Notes: a model not told the origin generated them from the letters alone. DNA of 64,000 nt from Tremella fuciformis (GCA_032768795.1 CP136490.1:7316001-7380000), one strand, 5' to 3'. Counted from the first letter of the stretch, positions 9,123 through 19,501 are shown. A program made the numbers and translations.

Positions 9123-12100
9123 CTATTGACTCATCTGCCCTCCTTCTCCTTGTCTTTCCAATCCCAGTAACTGCCGGAGCTGTCTTGTCTTCTCGGCCGA
9201 AAGGGTCTTGGTCAGGATGTCGGCTCGATTGCTGTCCGTTGGTGTGTATTTGAGCTCAAGCAGACCACCAGCTTGATGCTCTCGTATCCACTGGGCTCGC
9301 ATGTCGAATGCTTTGTTCAACTTGAACCCGTGTTGATGTTTGGCCAGTTGAATGGCCCCATTGTTGTCGTTGTAGATGGGCACTGCTCCATCTATGCCTA
9401 GGTCGAGGTCGTTCAATAGTTGCCTGAGCCATATTGCCTCTTTGCCCGCTTCTGTCGATGCAAGGAGCTCTGCCTGTGTCGTTGACAGTGCGACTGTCGG
9501 TTGTCGCCTGCTTTTCCATGATACGATGCCTCCGTAGGTGTTGAAGATATAGCCAGTTGTTGATCGGCGTGTATCGAGACATCCACCCCAGTCTGCGTCC
9601 GCCCATCCCAACAGTGCTCGTCTCCCTCCATGAGCATCGAAGGTGAGAGCAAGATCCGAGGTTCCTCGAAGATACCTCAGTAGGTGCTTTGCGGCCCTCC
9701 AATGCGCGAGTGACCATTTGCTTATGAAGCGACACAGCAGTGAGGCTGCGTAGGCGATGTCGGGTCGGGTGATAGTGGCGATATAGAGGATTGACCCGGC
9801 GAGTGCAGGAAACGGTTTGTCTCGAGCCTCCTCGACCTCCTTTGGCGTAGCCTCGACGAGCTTTGCGTCTGGCAAGATTGTCTTGCAGGCTTTCCCGGTT
9901 TCACCGAAGCGTTGAAGAACTGCCTCGATGTAGTGCTCTTGTGATAGGTACATCTTCTTGTTTGGCCTGTCTCGGTAGATGTTGATACCGAGGAAGTATG
10001 AGACCGGTCCTTGATCCTTGCACTCAAGTTCCTTGTCGATCCTCCGCTTGATCTCGTCGATTGTTGATCGATCGTTGCCGGCTATGAGCATGTCGTCAAC
10101 ATGGACTGAGATCATGCACCGCTTGTGTCCTTGTCGCAGCGAGTAGATGCATGGGTCCGCTAGGGTTGGTTTGAAGCCTAGCTCCCGTAGGAACTCGTCG
10201 AGGCGCTTGTTGAACAAGTGCGGTGATTGTCGGAGACCGTATAATGACTTCCGGAGGTGCAGGACGTGATCGGCAGCGATGTCGCTACCTTCTGGTGGCT
10301 CGATGAAGATGTCCTTGTCGATATTGGCCTTGAGGAATGCGCCGATGATGTCGATTTGGTCGCATTCCCAGTCGAGGTAGTTAACGATGGTGAGGAATAG
10401 GCGGAATGAAGACTTGTGGGTGACCGATGCAAAGAGTTCGTCGAAATCCCGTCCTGAGACTTGTTGGAACCCTCTCACGACGAATCTAGCCTTGTATTGG
10501 CTTGCTTTGCCCGTGTCCCCGTCGATTTTGCGGGTGAAGACCCATTTGCCTGTAAGGGTGCGGTGGTTCTCTCTGGGGACTTTCTCCCACACTCCGTATT
10601 TCTCCATCTTTGTCATCTCCTCGTCCATGGCCCTGTTCCACTCCTCCCAGTCTGCAGCTCGACGAGCTTCGGTGTATGACTGAGGGTTGGTGAGTGACTG
10701 GGCTGATAACGCGTGCTCGATGGCTACTCGGTTATAGTCCATGTCGATGTCGTGCAGAGGGTGATGACTGGGCTCTTGACCTGCTAGTCTCCCGGACCGT
10801 CTTGGTTCATCTGCATCGGCCTCTATGGGCTGGTTTAGCCGACGATCTGGATCCTCTGGTCCGTCGTCGGGGTTCGGTTCTGGGCTCGGTGCATCCTCTC
10901 GAATGTATTCGTTGGCCCAGCCTCTCCCTTGCCTTGGCACGGCTTGGGGAGGTATGTCGTCCATCTCTTCCCTTTGTTCCTCTTCTTCTGGTGCCTCCCC
11001 TGCCTCGACTATCTCGTTCAGCTCGATTGATGTATCGTCATCCTCGTCGAGGCTCGTCGATGCTTGTCGAGGTTCAGGTTGAGGCGGCTCCAGAATCCGT
11101 CGCGGTTCATCTGAACGTGGCGTTGTCTTCTTGCCCGTGATGAATGTAACGTCCCGACTTGCGATGACCCTGTTGGTTTGGGTCAACACCTTGTAGCCCC
11201 AGCTCCCTTCTGTGTATCCCAGCAGTCGACCGCATTGACCCCGCTCGTCGAGCTTTGATGCGGGGCTCACAACTCGATAGATGCAGTGTTGGCCAAATGG
11301 CTGCATTCCTTCATATCGTATGTCAATGTCGTGATGTGGTCGAAAGAGAGCGACAGGGATTTTTCCTTGGGAGTCTGGTAGCCTGTTTCTGGTGAAGACT
11401 ACATATCGTAATGCGTCGACCCAGAATTGACTTGACAGGTTCGAGTCCGCGAGACATGTGCGGATGTCATTGAGGATGGTGAGATGGACGCGCTCGACTC
11501 GACTGTTTTGATTGTGTGCGTCGGTCGGCGTGAGGGTATGCTCAATTCCCTTGCTTTTACACCAGTGGCTGAATTCCTTGCTCGTGAACTCGCCTCCTTG
11601 GTCTGAGCGGATGGTCTTGACTGTTCGATCAAGCTGATTCTCTGCCAACTTGATATAGTCTTGCAGTGCTTCGGCTGCATCCGACTTCTTCTTGAGTGGT
11701 ATGGCCTGCACGTATTTGCTGTGGTCGTCATAGCAGGTGAGGAAGTATTGGAAGCCTTCTCTCGACTGGACGGTTGCTGGTCCCCATAGATCGACTGATA
11801 CCTCGACGAGGGGCTTGCTGGCTCGACGAGGGTTAGGTAGAGATGCCGAGCGCGTTGCCTTCCCTTTCAGGCAATCCATGCATTCGACTCTCCGAAATGA
11901 CCCTGTCCACTTTGCGCCTAGCTTCCCCTCTTTCCCGAGCTCCCACACCTTCCTCATGTTCGAGTGACCTAGGCGTTTGTGCCAGGTGAGGAGGCGAGTG
12001 TCTTCGGCTTCAGTGTTTTCTATTGCCTGAAGTGCTCGGTGAATGCGCGAGGTGGTGCGTACCGGTGTGTCGTCTACAACCCATAGGTTGCCAAGTTTCT

Positions 12101-13415
12101 TTCCCCGGAGGATGACCTTCCCTTTCTCGACCAATGTAGCCGAGTCCTTCGAGAAGCGCCAGTGTGTCCCTGTGTACGGACCGAGGCGCTGTGTTGAGAG
12201 GAGGTTGTGCGAGAATGATGGAACGTAGAGGGCGTTGTTGTACCATACGTTGTTGAAGGTGAGGCGGCCGGAGTGTGTAGCTTCGACAATCGATCCGTCT
12301 CCAATTTGGATCTTGACGGCCTTGTCGAGTTTGGTGAGATGTGAGAGAAGGTGCTTGTCCTTGATGAATGGACTGGTGGCACCGCTGTCGATGATGATGG
12401 AGGTGGATGGGAGGTTGTCGTTGGCGTGTAGTGCAATCTCCGTCGCATAATATCCTTCCTCCTTTGTCTCCCTCGACGAGCCTCTCTTGCTCTCACTCGA
12501 TGAGTCATCCTCTGACTCCATCTGCTCTCTTGCCTTCTTCGCTTGTCCTCCCTGCTTCCTTCCCTTGGCTGCTTCCCTGGCCGACCTTTGCTCCTGGATG
12601 TGCTTCGGCACTCCAATCACTTTCCAGCACTCATCTGTGGAGTGCCTCCCCTGATCCGGATGGTGGATGCATCTCTTGCTTGCCGGTTTCTGCAGGGATT
12701 TGCTGAGCATCCCCATCTCGTTTACGCTCTCGCCCTTTTGTTGACGTCTGCGATGTTCATCGGCGACCCTATCGATAACCTCGTCGAGGTGGATCTTGTT
12801 CGACGAGGTCCCTGAGTAGAAGGTCGATGCGAGGAGGCCGTATGAGGACGGTAGGCGACGGATGGCGGCGTATGCGCCAATCTGGTTGGCAAATTGCTCA
12901 AGGGTGAGCTTGGAAGTGATGGCGGAGGAGGTGATTTCGGCCAGTTGCGACCGGATAGCTGTGAGATGAGGTTCGGGGTCCTCATTCTCTGGGATGGTCT
13001 CGCCAAATATCGATGACCATAATTCGGCTAGGCGAGATCCGTTGTCGGCCCCATATGTGGTGACCAGATGATCGTAGAGCCCCTTCGGTTGAGGATTCTC
13101 GAAGTCGATCAGGTTCGAGGGAAGCTTGTTTTGGACAGTCTCTGTCAGACTGCCATAGAGAGTGGAGAGGGCGGTGGACTGCTCCTTCTCATGCTCGTAT
13201 AGAGCAACTGCTCTCTTTGATGTCTCGGCTGCTGTCGCTGGACTTGACACTGGATATCGAGCCTCGACGAGTGCCCGAATCGCTGACGCGTCCTTGGTGA
13301 TGTGGGGTACGAGACCGGCGGATCCGAGGACGACTCGAATCTCGCGCACCCACTGGGCGTAGTTGTCGCGCCCGTTGAGCTTGCGCTCCTCTTTCACCGT
13401 CTGCACAGATGGCAT
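9123..13415 (-). CDS. Copia Gag-Pol polyprotein, 1430 aa, intact
   Basis: A single uninterrupted ORF in the copia order gag-PR-IN-RT-RH. Gag (about 1-240) is of the UBN2 type. A degenerate zinc-binding segment, CIHHPDQGRHSTDECW, comes next. The protease motif is IIIDSGATSPFI (about 340). Integrase: the GAG_pre-integrase/HHCC region WHKRLGHSN...CMDCLKGKA, then the core with VDLWGP, TIRSDQGGEF and NSRVERVH. RT: ARFVVRGFQQ, WECDQIDIIGAFLKA and the catalytic HVDDMLIAG, where His replaces the usual Tyr of YVDD. RNase H: LGWADADWGGC and TTQAELLASTEA. No stop or frameshift separates gag from pol. Confidence 0.94.
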   Translation of the reverse strand: MPSVQTVKEERKLNGRDNYAQWVREIRVVLGSAGLVPHITKDASAIRALVEARYPVSSPATAAETSKRAVALYEHEKEQSTALSTLYGSLTETVQNKLPSNLIDFENPQPKGLYDHLVTTYGADNGSRLAELWSSIFGETIPENEDPEPHLTAIRSQLAEITSSAITSKLTLEQFANQIGAYAAIRRLPSSYGLLASTFYSGTSSNKIHLDEVIDRVADEHRRRQQKGESVNEMGMLSKSLQKPASKRCIHHPDQGRHSTDECWKVIGVPKHIQEQRSAREAAKGRKQGGQAKKAREQMESEDDSSSESKRGSSRETKEEGYYATEIALHANDNLPSTSIIIDSGATSPFIKDKHLLSHLTKLDKAVKIQIGDGSIVEATHSGRLTFNNVWYNNALYVPSFSHNLLSTQRLGPYTGTHWRFSKDSATLVEKGKVILRGKKLGNLWVVDDTPVRTTSRIHRALQAIENTEAEDTRLLTWHKRLGHSNMRKVWELGKEGKLGAKWTGSFRRVECMDCLKGKATRSASLPNPRRASKPLVEVSVDLWGPATVQSREGFQYFLTCYDDHSKYVQAIPLKKKSDAAEALQDYIKLAENQLDRTVKTIRSDQGGEFTSKEFSHWCKSKGIEHTLTPTDAHNQNSRVERVHLTILNDIRTCLADSNLSSQFWVDALRYVVFTRNRLPDSQGKIPVALFRPHHDIDIRYEGMQPFGQHCIYRVVSPASKLDERGQCGRLLGYTEGSWGYKVLTQTNRVIASRDVTFITGKKTTPRSDEPRRILEPPQPEPRQASTSLDEDDDTSIELNEIVEAGEAPEEEEQREEMDDIPPQAVPRQGRGWANEYIREDAPSPEPNPDDGPEDPDRRLNQPIEADADEPRRSGRLAGQEPSHHPLHDIDMDYNRVAIEHALSAQSLTNPQSYTEARRAADWEEWNRAMDEEMTKMEKYGVWEKVPRENHRTLTGKWVFTRKIDGDTGKASQYKARFVVRGFQQVSGRDFDELFASVTHKSSFRLFLTIVNYLDWECDQIDIIGAFLKANIDKDIFIEPPEGSDIAADHVLHLRKSLYGLRQSPHLFNKRLDEFLRELGFKPTLADPCIYSLRQGHKRCMISVHVDDMLIAGNDRSTIDEIKRRIDKELECKDQGPVSYFLGINIYRDRPNKKMYLSQEHYIEAVLQRFGETGKACKTILPDAKLVEATPKEVEEARDKPFPALAGSILYIATITRPDIAYAASLLCRFISKWSLAHWRAAKHLLRYLRGTSDLALTFDAHGGRRALLGWADADWGGCLDTRRSTTGYIFNTYGGIVSWKSRRQPTVALSTTQAELLASTEAGKEAIWLRQLLNDLDLGIDGAVPIYNDNNGAIQLAKHQHGFKLNKAFDMRAQWIREHQAGGLLELKYTPTDSNRADILTKTLSAEKTRQLRQLLGLERQGEGGQMSQ

Positions 13416-13512
13416 GACGGAGGACCACTTCGAGGCTGGCGGTGCGTAGGCAAGGTCGACGAGTTTGTTGACGCGTTCTATCTACCGCGACTTGTCGAAC
13501 GAGACGTTACCA

Positions 13513-13830
13513 CGACGGAATCTTAGCTCTGAGGCAATGGGATTCCGGTCACCTGTTGCCCGCTCAGCACTTGCTATGAGTGATGCATTCGGACTTACCT
13601 GTTGCCCGCTCAGCACTTGCTATGAGTGATGAGGAGGGCAACAGGCGGCGGCATTCTACAAGGTCGTCGAGGGTGTCGGCGTTATAAGCGGAGTTATCGT
13701 TGGTGGCAGCTTCTCTGCCTCGTCGAGGGTGAACCTCGTCGAGGCACAACCTCGTCGAGGATCGAGTAGCCTCGACGAGGTTACTCGAAGATGAGTCAAG
13801 CTCATGTGAGCGTACCACCTATTTCCGTCG
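13513..13830 (-). repeat. Copia 5' LTR
   Basis: 318 bp, same sequence as 8786-9103 by eye, including the internal 34-bp duplication. The primer-binding site follows at once on the minus strand (13512 downward, TGGTAACG). The leader to the Gag-Pol ATG at 13415 is about 97 bases. Confidence 0.93.
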
Positions 13831-13835
13831 AGAAG

Positions 13836-16676
13836 GCCCAAGGAGAACTGAGAATGGTTGTCGACTATCGCAAGCTCAACGAGATGACGGTGCCAGACGC
13901 GTATCCGCTACCCCTGATATCCCAAGTGACCGACGACCTAGCCAAGTCGAGATACTACACGAAGCTCGACTTGCCGGGAGCATACCAGCTGCTCCGGATG
14001 GCTCCTGGACATGAGAAGTTCACAGCATTCCGTACCCCTCGAGGAATGTTCGAGTCACTGGTGGTGCGAGACGGACTTCGGAACGCGCCGAGCGTGTTCC
14101 AACACTTCTTGAACGAAGTCCTGCACGAATTCCTGGGAAAAGGGGTCATCATCTACATCGACGACATTCTCATCCATGCGGAGAACCTCGAGGAACTTAG
14201 GAGATTGACTAAGGCGGTGCTGGAGGCGTTGCGGAAGGCTGGACTGTTTGTGAAGGCGTCTAAGTCGGAGTTCGAGCAGACTAAGGTGAAGTTCTTGGGC
14301 TTCATCATCTCGCACGAGGGCGTCGAGGCTGACAGTGGGTATGTCGAGGGTGTTCGCAATTTCCCTACCCCTCGAAACCTACACGAAACTCGACGGTTCC
14401 TCGGTCTTGCGAGCTATTACCGACGCTTCGTACCGCAATTCTCCAAGCTCGCTGGGCCTCTCTCGCACCTCACAAGGAAGGATATCGACTTCCATTGGGG
14501 AGATGGACAGCAGTGGGCGTTCGAGGAGATCAAGAGGCGAATGAGCGAAGCACCAGTGATCGCTCACTTCAACCCGACGTTCGAGACTATCATCCAGACA
14601 GACGCCTCGGTCTACGGATGGGGGTTCATCATCTCGCAGGTGAACTCCTCGACAGGACAAGAACACCCTGTTGCAGTCGAGTCGGGTGCCTTCTCAGGAG
14701 CGGAGCTCAACTACACCACCACGGAGAAAGAGTTCCTCGCGATCGTCATGGCCTTCAAGCGGCGTCGGCATCTCCTTCTGCAGGTTACCTCGACGATCTT
14801 GACCGACCATCTCAACCTCACATACTGGATGGAGCCACAGAAACTCAGCCCTCGAGTTGCGAGATGGGTGGATACCCTAGCTGGCTTCTCATACAAGATC
14901 GTCTACCGACCAGGAACCAAGGCAGCCTACCCGGATGCATTATCGAGGAGAGCCGACTATATTCCACAGGGCAAGAACGCAGAACCAGAGCTAGTCCAAG
15001 CCCTGCCAAGCTTCGACAAGGAGAGTACGGCCACGTCCAGTCTGGGCTACATGTTGCGAGCGCTGGTGGAAGACGAAGAAGGAGGAGAAGACGAAGAAGG
15101 AGAAGAAGACGAGGAAGGAGAATTGAGGGGATTGTCTCGAGGAGAATTAAAGGAAGGGCAGGGCGGAGATGAGGACTTGAAGGATACATTGGAGGAGCTT
15201 GGGGAGTTAAGAGGGGAGAAGAGGATTACGAAGGAGGAGAACCCAAGGGCATGGTCATTGGCAAAAAGACTGGGCCTCGACGAGGCAAGCAAGTTCAAGT
15301 TCGACGAGGATGGCCTGCTCAGGATCAACGGGCGACTCTACATCCCGGACATCAAACAGGCAAGAGTAAAGGTCATGCGGGATCACCACGAGGGGCAATT
15401 GGCTGGACATCCTGGAGTTGCGAAGATGCTGGAGCTGGTTAGGAGGGAGTACTGTTGGTTGGGACTAAGACGGGATGTGGAGAAGTATGTGAGAGGGTGT
15501 GCAGTGTGTCAGCGGTGCAAACCGGTGCGTCAGCGTCCCCATGGACTGTTACACAGCCTGGAGATTGCTGACAGGCCATGGTCCTCGATATCCATGGACT
15601 TCATCGAGGAGCTTCCCGCCAGCTCGGGCTTCAACTCGATCCTTGTCGTCGTCGACCGGCTCACCAAATGGGCTATCTTCATCCCTACGACAACTCGGCT
15701 CAACACGGCAGGCCTGGTCGACCTTGTCCTCGACAATGTGGTAGCGCAGCATGGGCTACCCACGAGCATCATCTCGGATAGAGGAAGCAAGTTCACCAGC
15801 AAGCTGTGGGGGGCAATGTGCAACACCCTCGGCATCAAGGTCAGCCTCTCGACGGCCTTCCACCCTCAGACGGATGGGCAGACAGAGAGGACAAATCAAG
15901 CTCTCGAGCAATACCTGAGGATCTTCTGCGACTACAAGCAAGACAACTGGGCTACCCTTCTCCAGCGGGCGGCGTTCGCGTACAACAACTCAATGCATTC
16001 GGCAATCATGATGACGCCGTTTGAAGCAAATTTCGGCTACGCCCCAAGGTGGGCAGAATCCATCGTCGTCGAGGGAGAGGCTCGAGAGATCCCATCAGTC
16101 GTCGAGAAGTTTGCTTCGCTCGAGGAGGTGCACGCGTTGTGCAAGAAGAACATCGAGCTCGCCAATGAAGCATACGCTAGAGGGTATAATGCCAAGCATC
16201 AGGAGGCCCCCGAGATGAAGGTAGGGGACCAAGTGATGCTGTCGATGGAAAACATACAAACTCGACGACCCTCGAAGAAGCTCGACTTGAAATGGTGTGG
16301 ACCCTACAGGATCATCGCAAAGGCGGGCAGCGCGTACAAGCTTGAGCTGCCCGACACAATGAAGGTCAATCCAGTCTTTTCGGTGGACCGACTCAAGGTA
16401 TTCGAGCCACCGACGCTCCCAGGACAAACATACGATCCGCCAGGGCCTGTGGAAGTCGACGAGGAAGGGGAATCATTCGAGGTGAAGAGGATCATCGACT
16501 CGAGGAAAAGGAGAGGGCGATTGGAGTACAAGGTGGAGTGGCTCGGGTATGAGGGAACGGATGAGGCGACGACATGGGAACCGGCAGGGAACATTGATGG
16601 AGCCTGGGCGAGCATTGAGAAGTTCCACAAGGAGAACCCGGAGAAGCCAGGAGGCCAAGCAGCAACCAGGGCCTAA
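13836..16676 (+). pseudogene. Chromovirus pol, 3' part (RT, RNase H, integrase, chromodomain)
   Basis: Continuation of pol after the copia element; it has no start of its own. RT: LRMVVDYRKLNEMT, FRTPRGMFESLV and the catalytic YIDDILIHAE. RNase H: TIIQTDASVYGWG, then FSGAELNYTTTEKEFLAIV. A Glu/Gly-rich linker precedes the integrase. Zinc finger: HHEGQLAGHPGVAKM..CAVCQRCK. Core: SMDFIEELPASSGFNSILVV, TSIISDRGSKFTS and HPQTDGQTERTNQALE, giving D,D,E. GPY/F-type segment: LKWCGPYRIIAKAG. C-terminal chromodomain: FEVKRIIDSRKRRGRLEYKV..EWLGYEG..TTWEP, with the aromatic cage region. Open to the stop at 16676, so the enzyme was intact before the copia insertion. Confidence 0.92.
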
Positions 16677-16799
16677 GTGAAGCAGCGACAGAGCATAGGC
16701 TGAGAAGCAGTGAGCGGTGAGAGACATACATGCGGCAAGATACAAGAGTCAAGACGGCAAAAGCAAGAAGCAAGAAGTAAGAGACAAGACAAGCTACGG

Positions 16800-18716
16800 T
16801 CAAGATGTTCCCTCGAGAAACTCCCCAAGTGTCAACTCGTCGAAGTTAACACCCAAGTCACCTGCGATGTCTCGCGCCCGTGAGATAAAGTAGGTACGCA
16901 TCGGTGCTTGAGTCTCTCGGCGAGCGAAGTGACTCAATTGAAATAACTCTTGCCACCGGCGGTCTGGGGCAGAGGTCGAGGTCATTGGAGCGGGTGGTGG
17001 TGGTGTTGGCGGCGGTAGCTGCATCATGGGAGGGGGTGGAGACCAGTGAGAAGTCCTTGATGGTCCGGCTTGAGGTACAGGATCGAGTCCGCCATCCCCT
17101 AGCCAACCCGTGCCAGCGTCATCCATCGGTTCCGGAGCAGGGGGAGGGAGCGGGCTCAGCCTACTCGTCGAGGTAGGATGCCCCGAGCGGAGCCTCTTGT
17201 GTGACAACGGTGACGAAATGGGCGAGGACGAAGAGCGAGCCCGACGTTTCCCTCTTCCCTTTCCCTTCCCTTTCTTCCCAGAAGCCTTGACCGTGCCCGC
17301 TAGGTCGATGTTGGCGAGGCCAGCAGCCAAGGTCGTCGACGTGGACCGGGCTGCAGCGAGTCGGCCGGAGCGTCGGGCGCCGGGCGTGACGGGCGAGGGA
17401 GACGTGCCGCGGGCGAAGGACACCTGACGGCGCCGTGCCGATGACGAGGGGCCAGGAGTTACCGTGCCGAACGAGCGACGGAATCTTAGCTCTGAGGCAA
17501 TGGGATTCCGGTCACCTGTTGCCCGCTCAGCACTTGCTATGAGTGATGCATTCGGACTTACCTGTTGCCCGCTCAGCACTTGCTATGAGTGATGAGGAGG
17601 GCAACAGGCGGCGGCATTCTACAAGGTCGTCGAGGGTGTCGGCGTTATAAGCGGAGTTATCGTTGGTGGCAGCTTCTCTGCCTCGTCGAGGGTGAACCTC
17701 GTCGAGGCACAACCTCGTCGAGGATCGAGTAGCCTCGACGAGGTTACTCGAAGATGAGTCAAGCTCATGTGAGCGTACCACCTATTTCCGTCGACGAGCA
17801 GGCCAGGGTGCCGCACGTTAAGCACTTCACTTTCTTGCCTTCCTCGACGATGCGACACGGGAGGTCGTCCGCGACACATGCCTCGCATCGCTCATCTCCC
17901 TCCAGGACTCGGATCGGCCGTGAACCCGCTTGTTGCTGAATGTCAGAGGATACCAAGTAGCTAACAATACTCACCCGGGCCCATGTCAGAGATCTGTTGT
18001 ATCCCCGCTGTCCTCGGTCGGGGTAGTGGGAGCCTACTGATCAGTTTGGGCGAAGCTTGCAGACTTTACTCACCAAAGAATGAACGGTCCAATGGCTCTG
18101 ACTCCGGGACCGGCAGTCCCCATCCCTTCTTCACATAGTATGCCTCCTCGGAGGCATTTCGCGGGTCAAATCGCCGGCTAGGAGAAATCTCCTCCTCGGA
18201 CAAGCTCGACGATGCCGGAGTGTCGGGCGCTAGCTCGTCCACATCAGCCTCTACATCCAACTCCTCCTCCCCCTCTTCCTGTGGGACAGCCGCGGCAGGC
18301 GCATCGCTGAGTAGCTCCGCAGCTTGTTCGTCGGGCGGTGGGATGGCTCCGACGGCGGGGAGTGGAACAGCCTCGTCGACTGTTGGGATGTCGGCAGTCG
18401 AGGCGGCTTGCGTGGGGGATGGGAAGGGGGTGCCTTCGGGTTGGGCGGTGCCGGCACGAGATGGGGATGGGTTGGACATCGAGTCGACACTGACAGTCTC
18501 AAATCGAGAATCGGTTTCTGTGCAGAGTGTTACTGACCCGTCTGAGTCAGAAGATGCCTCGTCTATAGTTGCCGTAGGGGTTGTAGGAGAAGGATAGGAC
18601 AGCGCGTTGTCTAGAGAACTGCTGTCGAAGAGGATGTAGGGAGATGGAGGGGGCGAGCTTGTGGTGAAGGTGGATGCGTCGAGTGTTCTTGGTCTCGAGA
18701 GGTGTAGCCAGGGCAT
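16800..18716 (-). pseudogene. Spliced antisense accessory gene in the chromovirus (Zn2Cys6-like), broken by a solo LTR
   Basis: It lies between pol and the 3' LTR and reads against gag-pol. ATG at 18716. Exon 1 is 18716-18074, exon 2 is 18033-17975, and exon 3 starts at 17935. Introns are 40 and 39 nt (GTGAGT donors, CAG/TAG acceptors). Ignoring the solo LTR and one ACGAG copy, exon 3 stays in frame to a TGA at 16800, giving about 504 codons. Exon 1 is acidic and Ser/Pro-rich. Residues about 251-280 form a cluster C-x2-C-x6-C-x10-C-x2-C-x4-C, close to a fungal Zn2Cys6 finger but with a short last loop. Basic RRR/KGKGKGRGKRR stretches, a Pro-rich region and an ordered tail (WQELFQLSHFARRE) follow. 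Function unknown; a DNA-binding or regulatory role is inferred. Confidence 0.7.
17476..17793 (-). mobile_element. Solo copia LTR
   Basis: 318 bp, the same sequence as the LTRs at 8786 and 13513, flanked by a 5-bp duplication ACGAG (17471-17475 and 17794-17798). No internal copia sequence remains, so it is the product of LTR-LTR recombination of a second copia insertion. It interrupts the antisense gene inside its last exon, just after the cysteine cluster. Confidence 0.95.
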
Positions 18717-19062
18717 AAGGCGTGAGTTGAGGTTGATGGTGGGGATGAGAGCGCTGACGCCCTCTCCCCCCTCTGTTTATGTCGTTTTCGAGCATCCCGC
18801 GACATGGCGACGCCCTCGAGCAACACGAGGCTACCTCGACGACGGATTGGCAGTCCTTTCACCGTTTCCTTGACGACCGCTCGACGACTTGTCGCCAGAG
18901 TTTCGCTCCCGTTACAAGCGACGTCATTCGACTGCTATCTCGACTCATGGATCGGCAATGCGGGTGTGCTCGACGAGGACGAGGACGAGGACGAGGATGA
19001 AGGCTGGAGTGGATGGAGATAGCGCGTGTCTCGCAGGAGCTCGACTTCAAAGGTGGGCAGAG
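18717..19062. other. Chromovirus 3' untranslated region upstream of the 3' LTR
   Basis: This 346-bp stretch should hold the promoter of the antisense gene on the minus strand and the polypurine tract on the plus strand (about 19046-19062). A short + frame from 18804 (72 codons, ending in an acidic Asp/Glu run) is present. It is repeat-driven and not supported as a gene. Confidence 0.45.
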
Positions 19063-19497
19063 TGTCACGACGGCCACGCCCTCGACGACCTACGCACGTG
19101 ACCGACACCTCTCACGTGGCCGACACGTGACCTACCTCGGGCTGGAGAACCTCGACGAGGGAGTAGACGTTGGATGAACGCGCGACGACGGGAGGCAGGC
19201 GCAGAGTCATATAGGATGCCCCGGGCGCCCGTCGTAGTTCTTCAGCACTCTCTGATTGAGTCTCATGGATCACCATTGACGATCTCACTCTCTCCGTGGC
19301 ACGCAGCGTGGCTGAGTCGCACTCACGCTGTATCCTCGACGACCTTGTTACCTCGACGACCTTGTAACCTCGACGAGGATCCAACCTCGACGAGGATCCT
19401 ACCTCGACATCCTCGTTTCTACCCCTTTATCCTTTATTCTTGACTCTGATATTGTGCGAGAGGGCCTCTGCCAACGGGAGAGCGCAGCATCGTGACA
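19063..19497 (+). repeat. Chromovirus 3' LTR
   Basis: 435 bp, same length and apparently same sequence as 6099-6533. It is followed by GTAC and then the TRIM-like element. Confidence 0.93.
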
Positions 19498-19501
19498 GTA
19501 C

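Larger units (their letters stand above)
8786..13830 (-). mobile_element. Intact Ty1/copia retrotransposon inserted in chromovirus pol
   Basis: 5,045 bp, in minus orientation, with 318-bp LTRs at 13513-13830 (5') and 8786-9103 (3'). Flanking AGAAG at 8781-8785 and 13831-13835 is a 5-bp target duplication. On the minus strand the base run right after the 5' LTR starts TGGTAACG, a typical tRNA primer site. A purine tract (GCGAGGGGAGG) precedes the 3' LTR. A single 1430-codon gag-pol ORF is open throughout. LTRs look identical, so the insertion is young and possibly active. Confidence 0.95.
6099..19497 (+). mobile_element. Ty3/gypsy chromovirus carrying nested copia insertions
   Basis: Two 435-bp LTRs (6099-6533, 19063-19497) with ends TGTCACGA..TCGTGACA bound gag, pol with a chromodomain, and a 2.4-kb 3' region holding an antisense gene. 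A purine-rich tract (AAAGGTGGGCAGAG) precedes the 3' LTR. The bases after the 5' LTR (GTATCAGAGAG) resemble an initiator-Met tRNA primer site. Without the copia element and solo LTR the element would be about 8.0 kb. The left flank is TGGAC; the matching TGGAC lies beyond the adjoining TRIM at 19906. The insertion breaks the Helitron gene. Confidence 0.92.

Noticed and set aside
15047..15330. Acidic/basic repeat frames on both strands in the pol linker
   Set aside because: They come from the Glu/Gly-coding GAAGGAGAAGA run in the RNase H-integrase linker of pol.
18804..19022. 72-codon + frame with an Asp/Glu run before the 3' LTR
   Set aside because: The acidic run comes from a GACGAG microsatellite. 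It lies where the antisense promoter and polypurine tract are expected.
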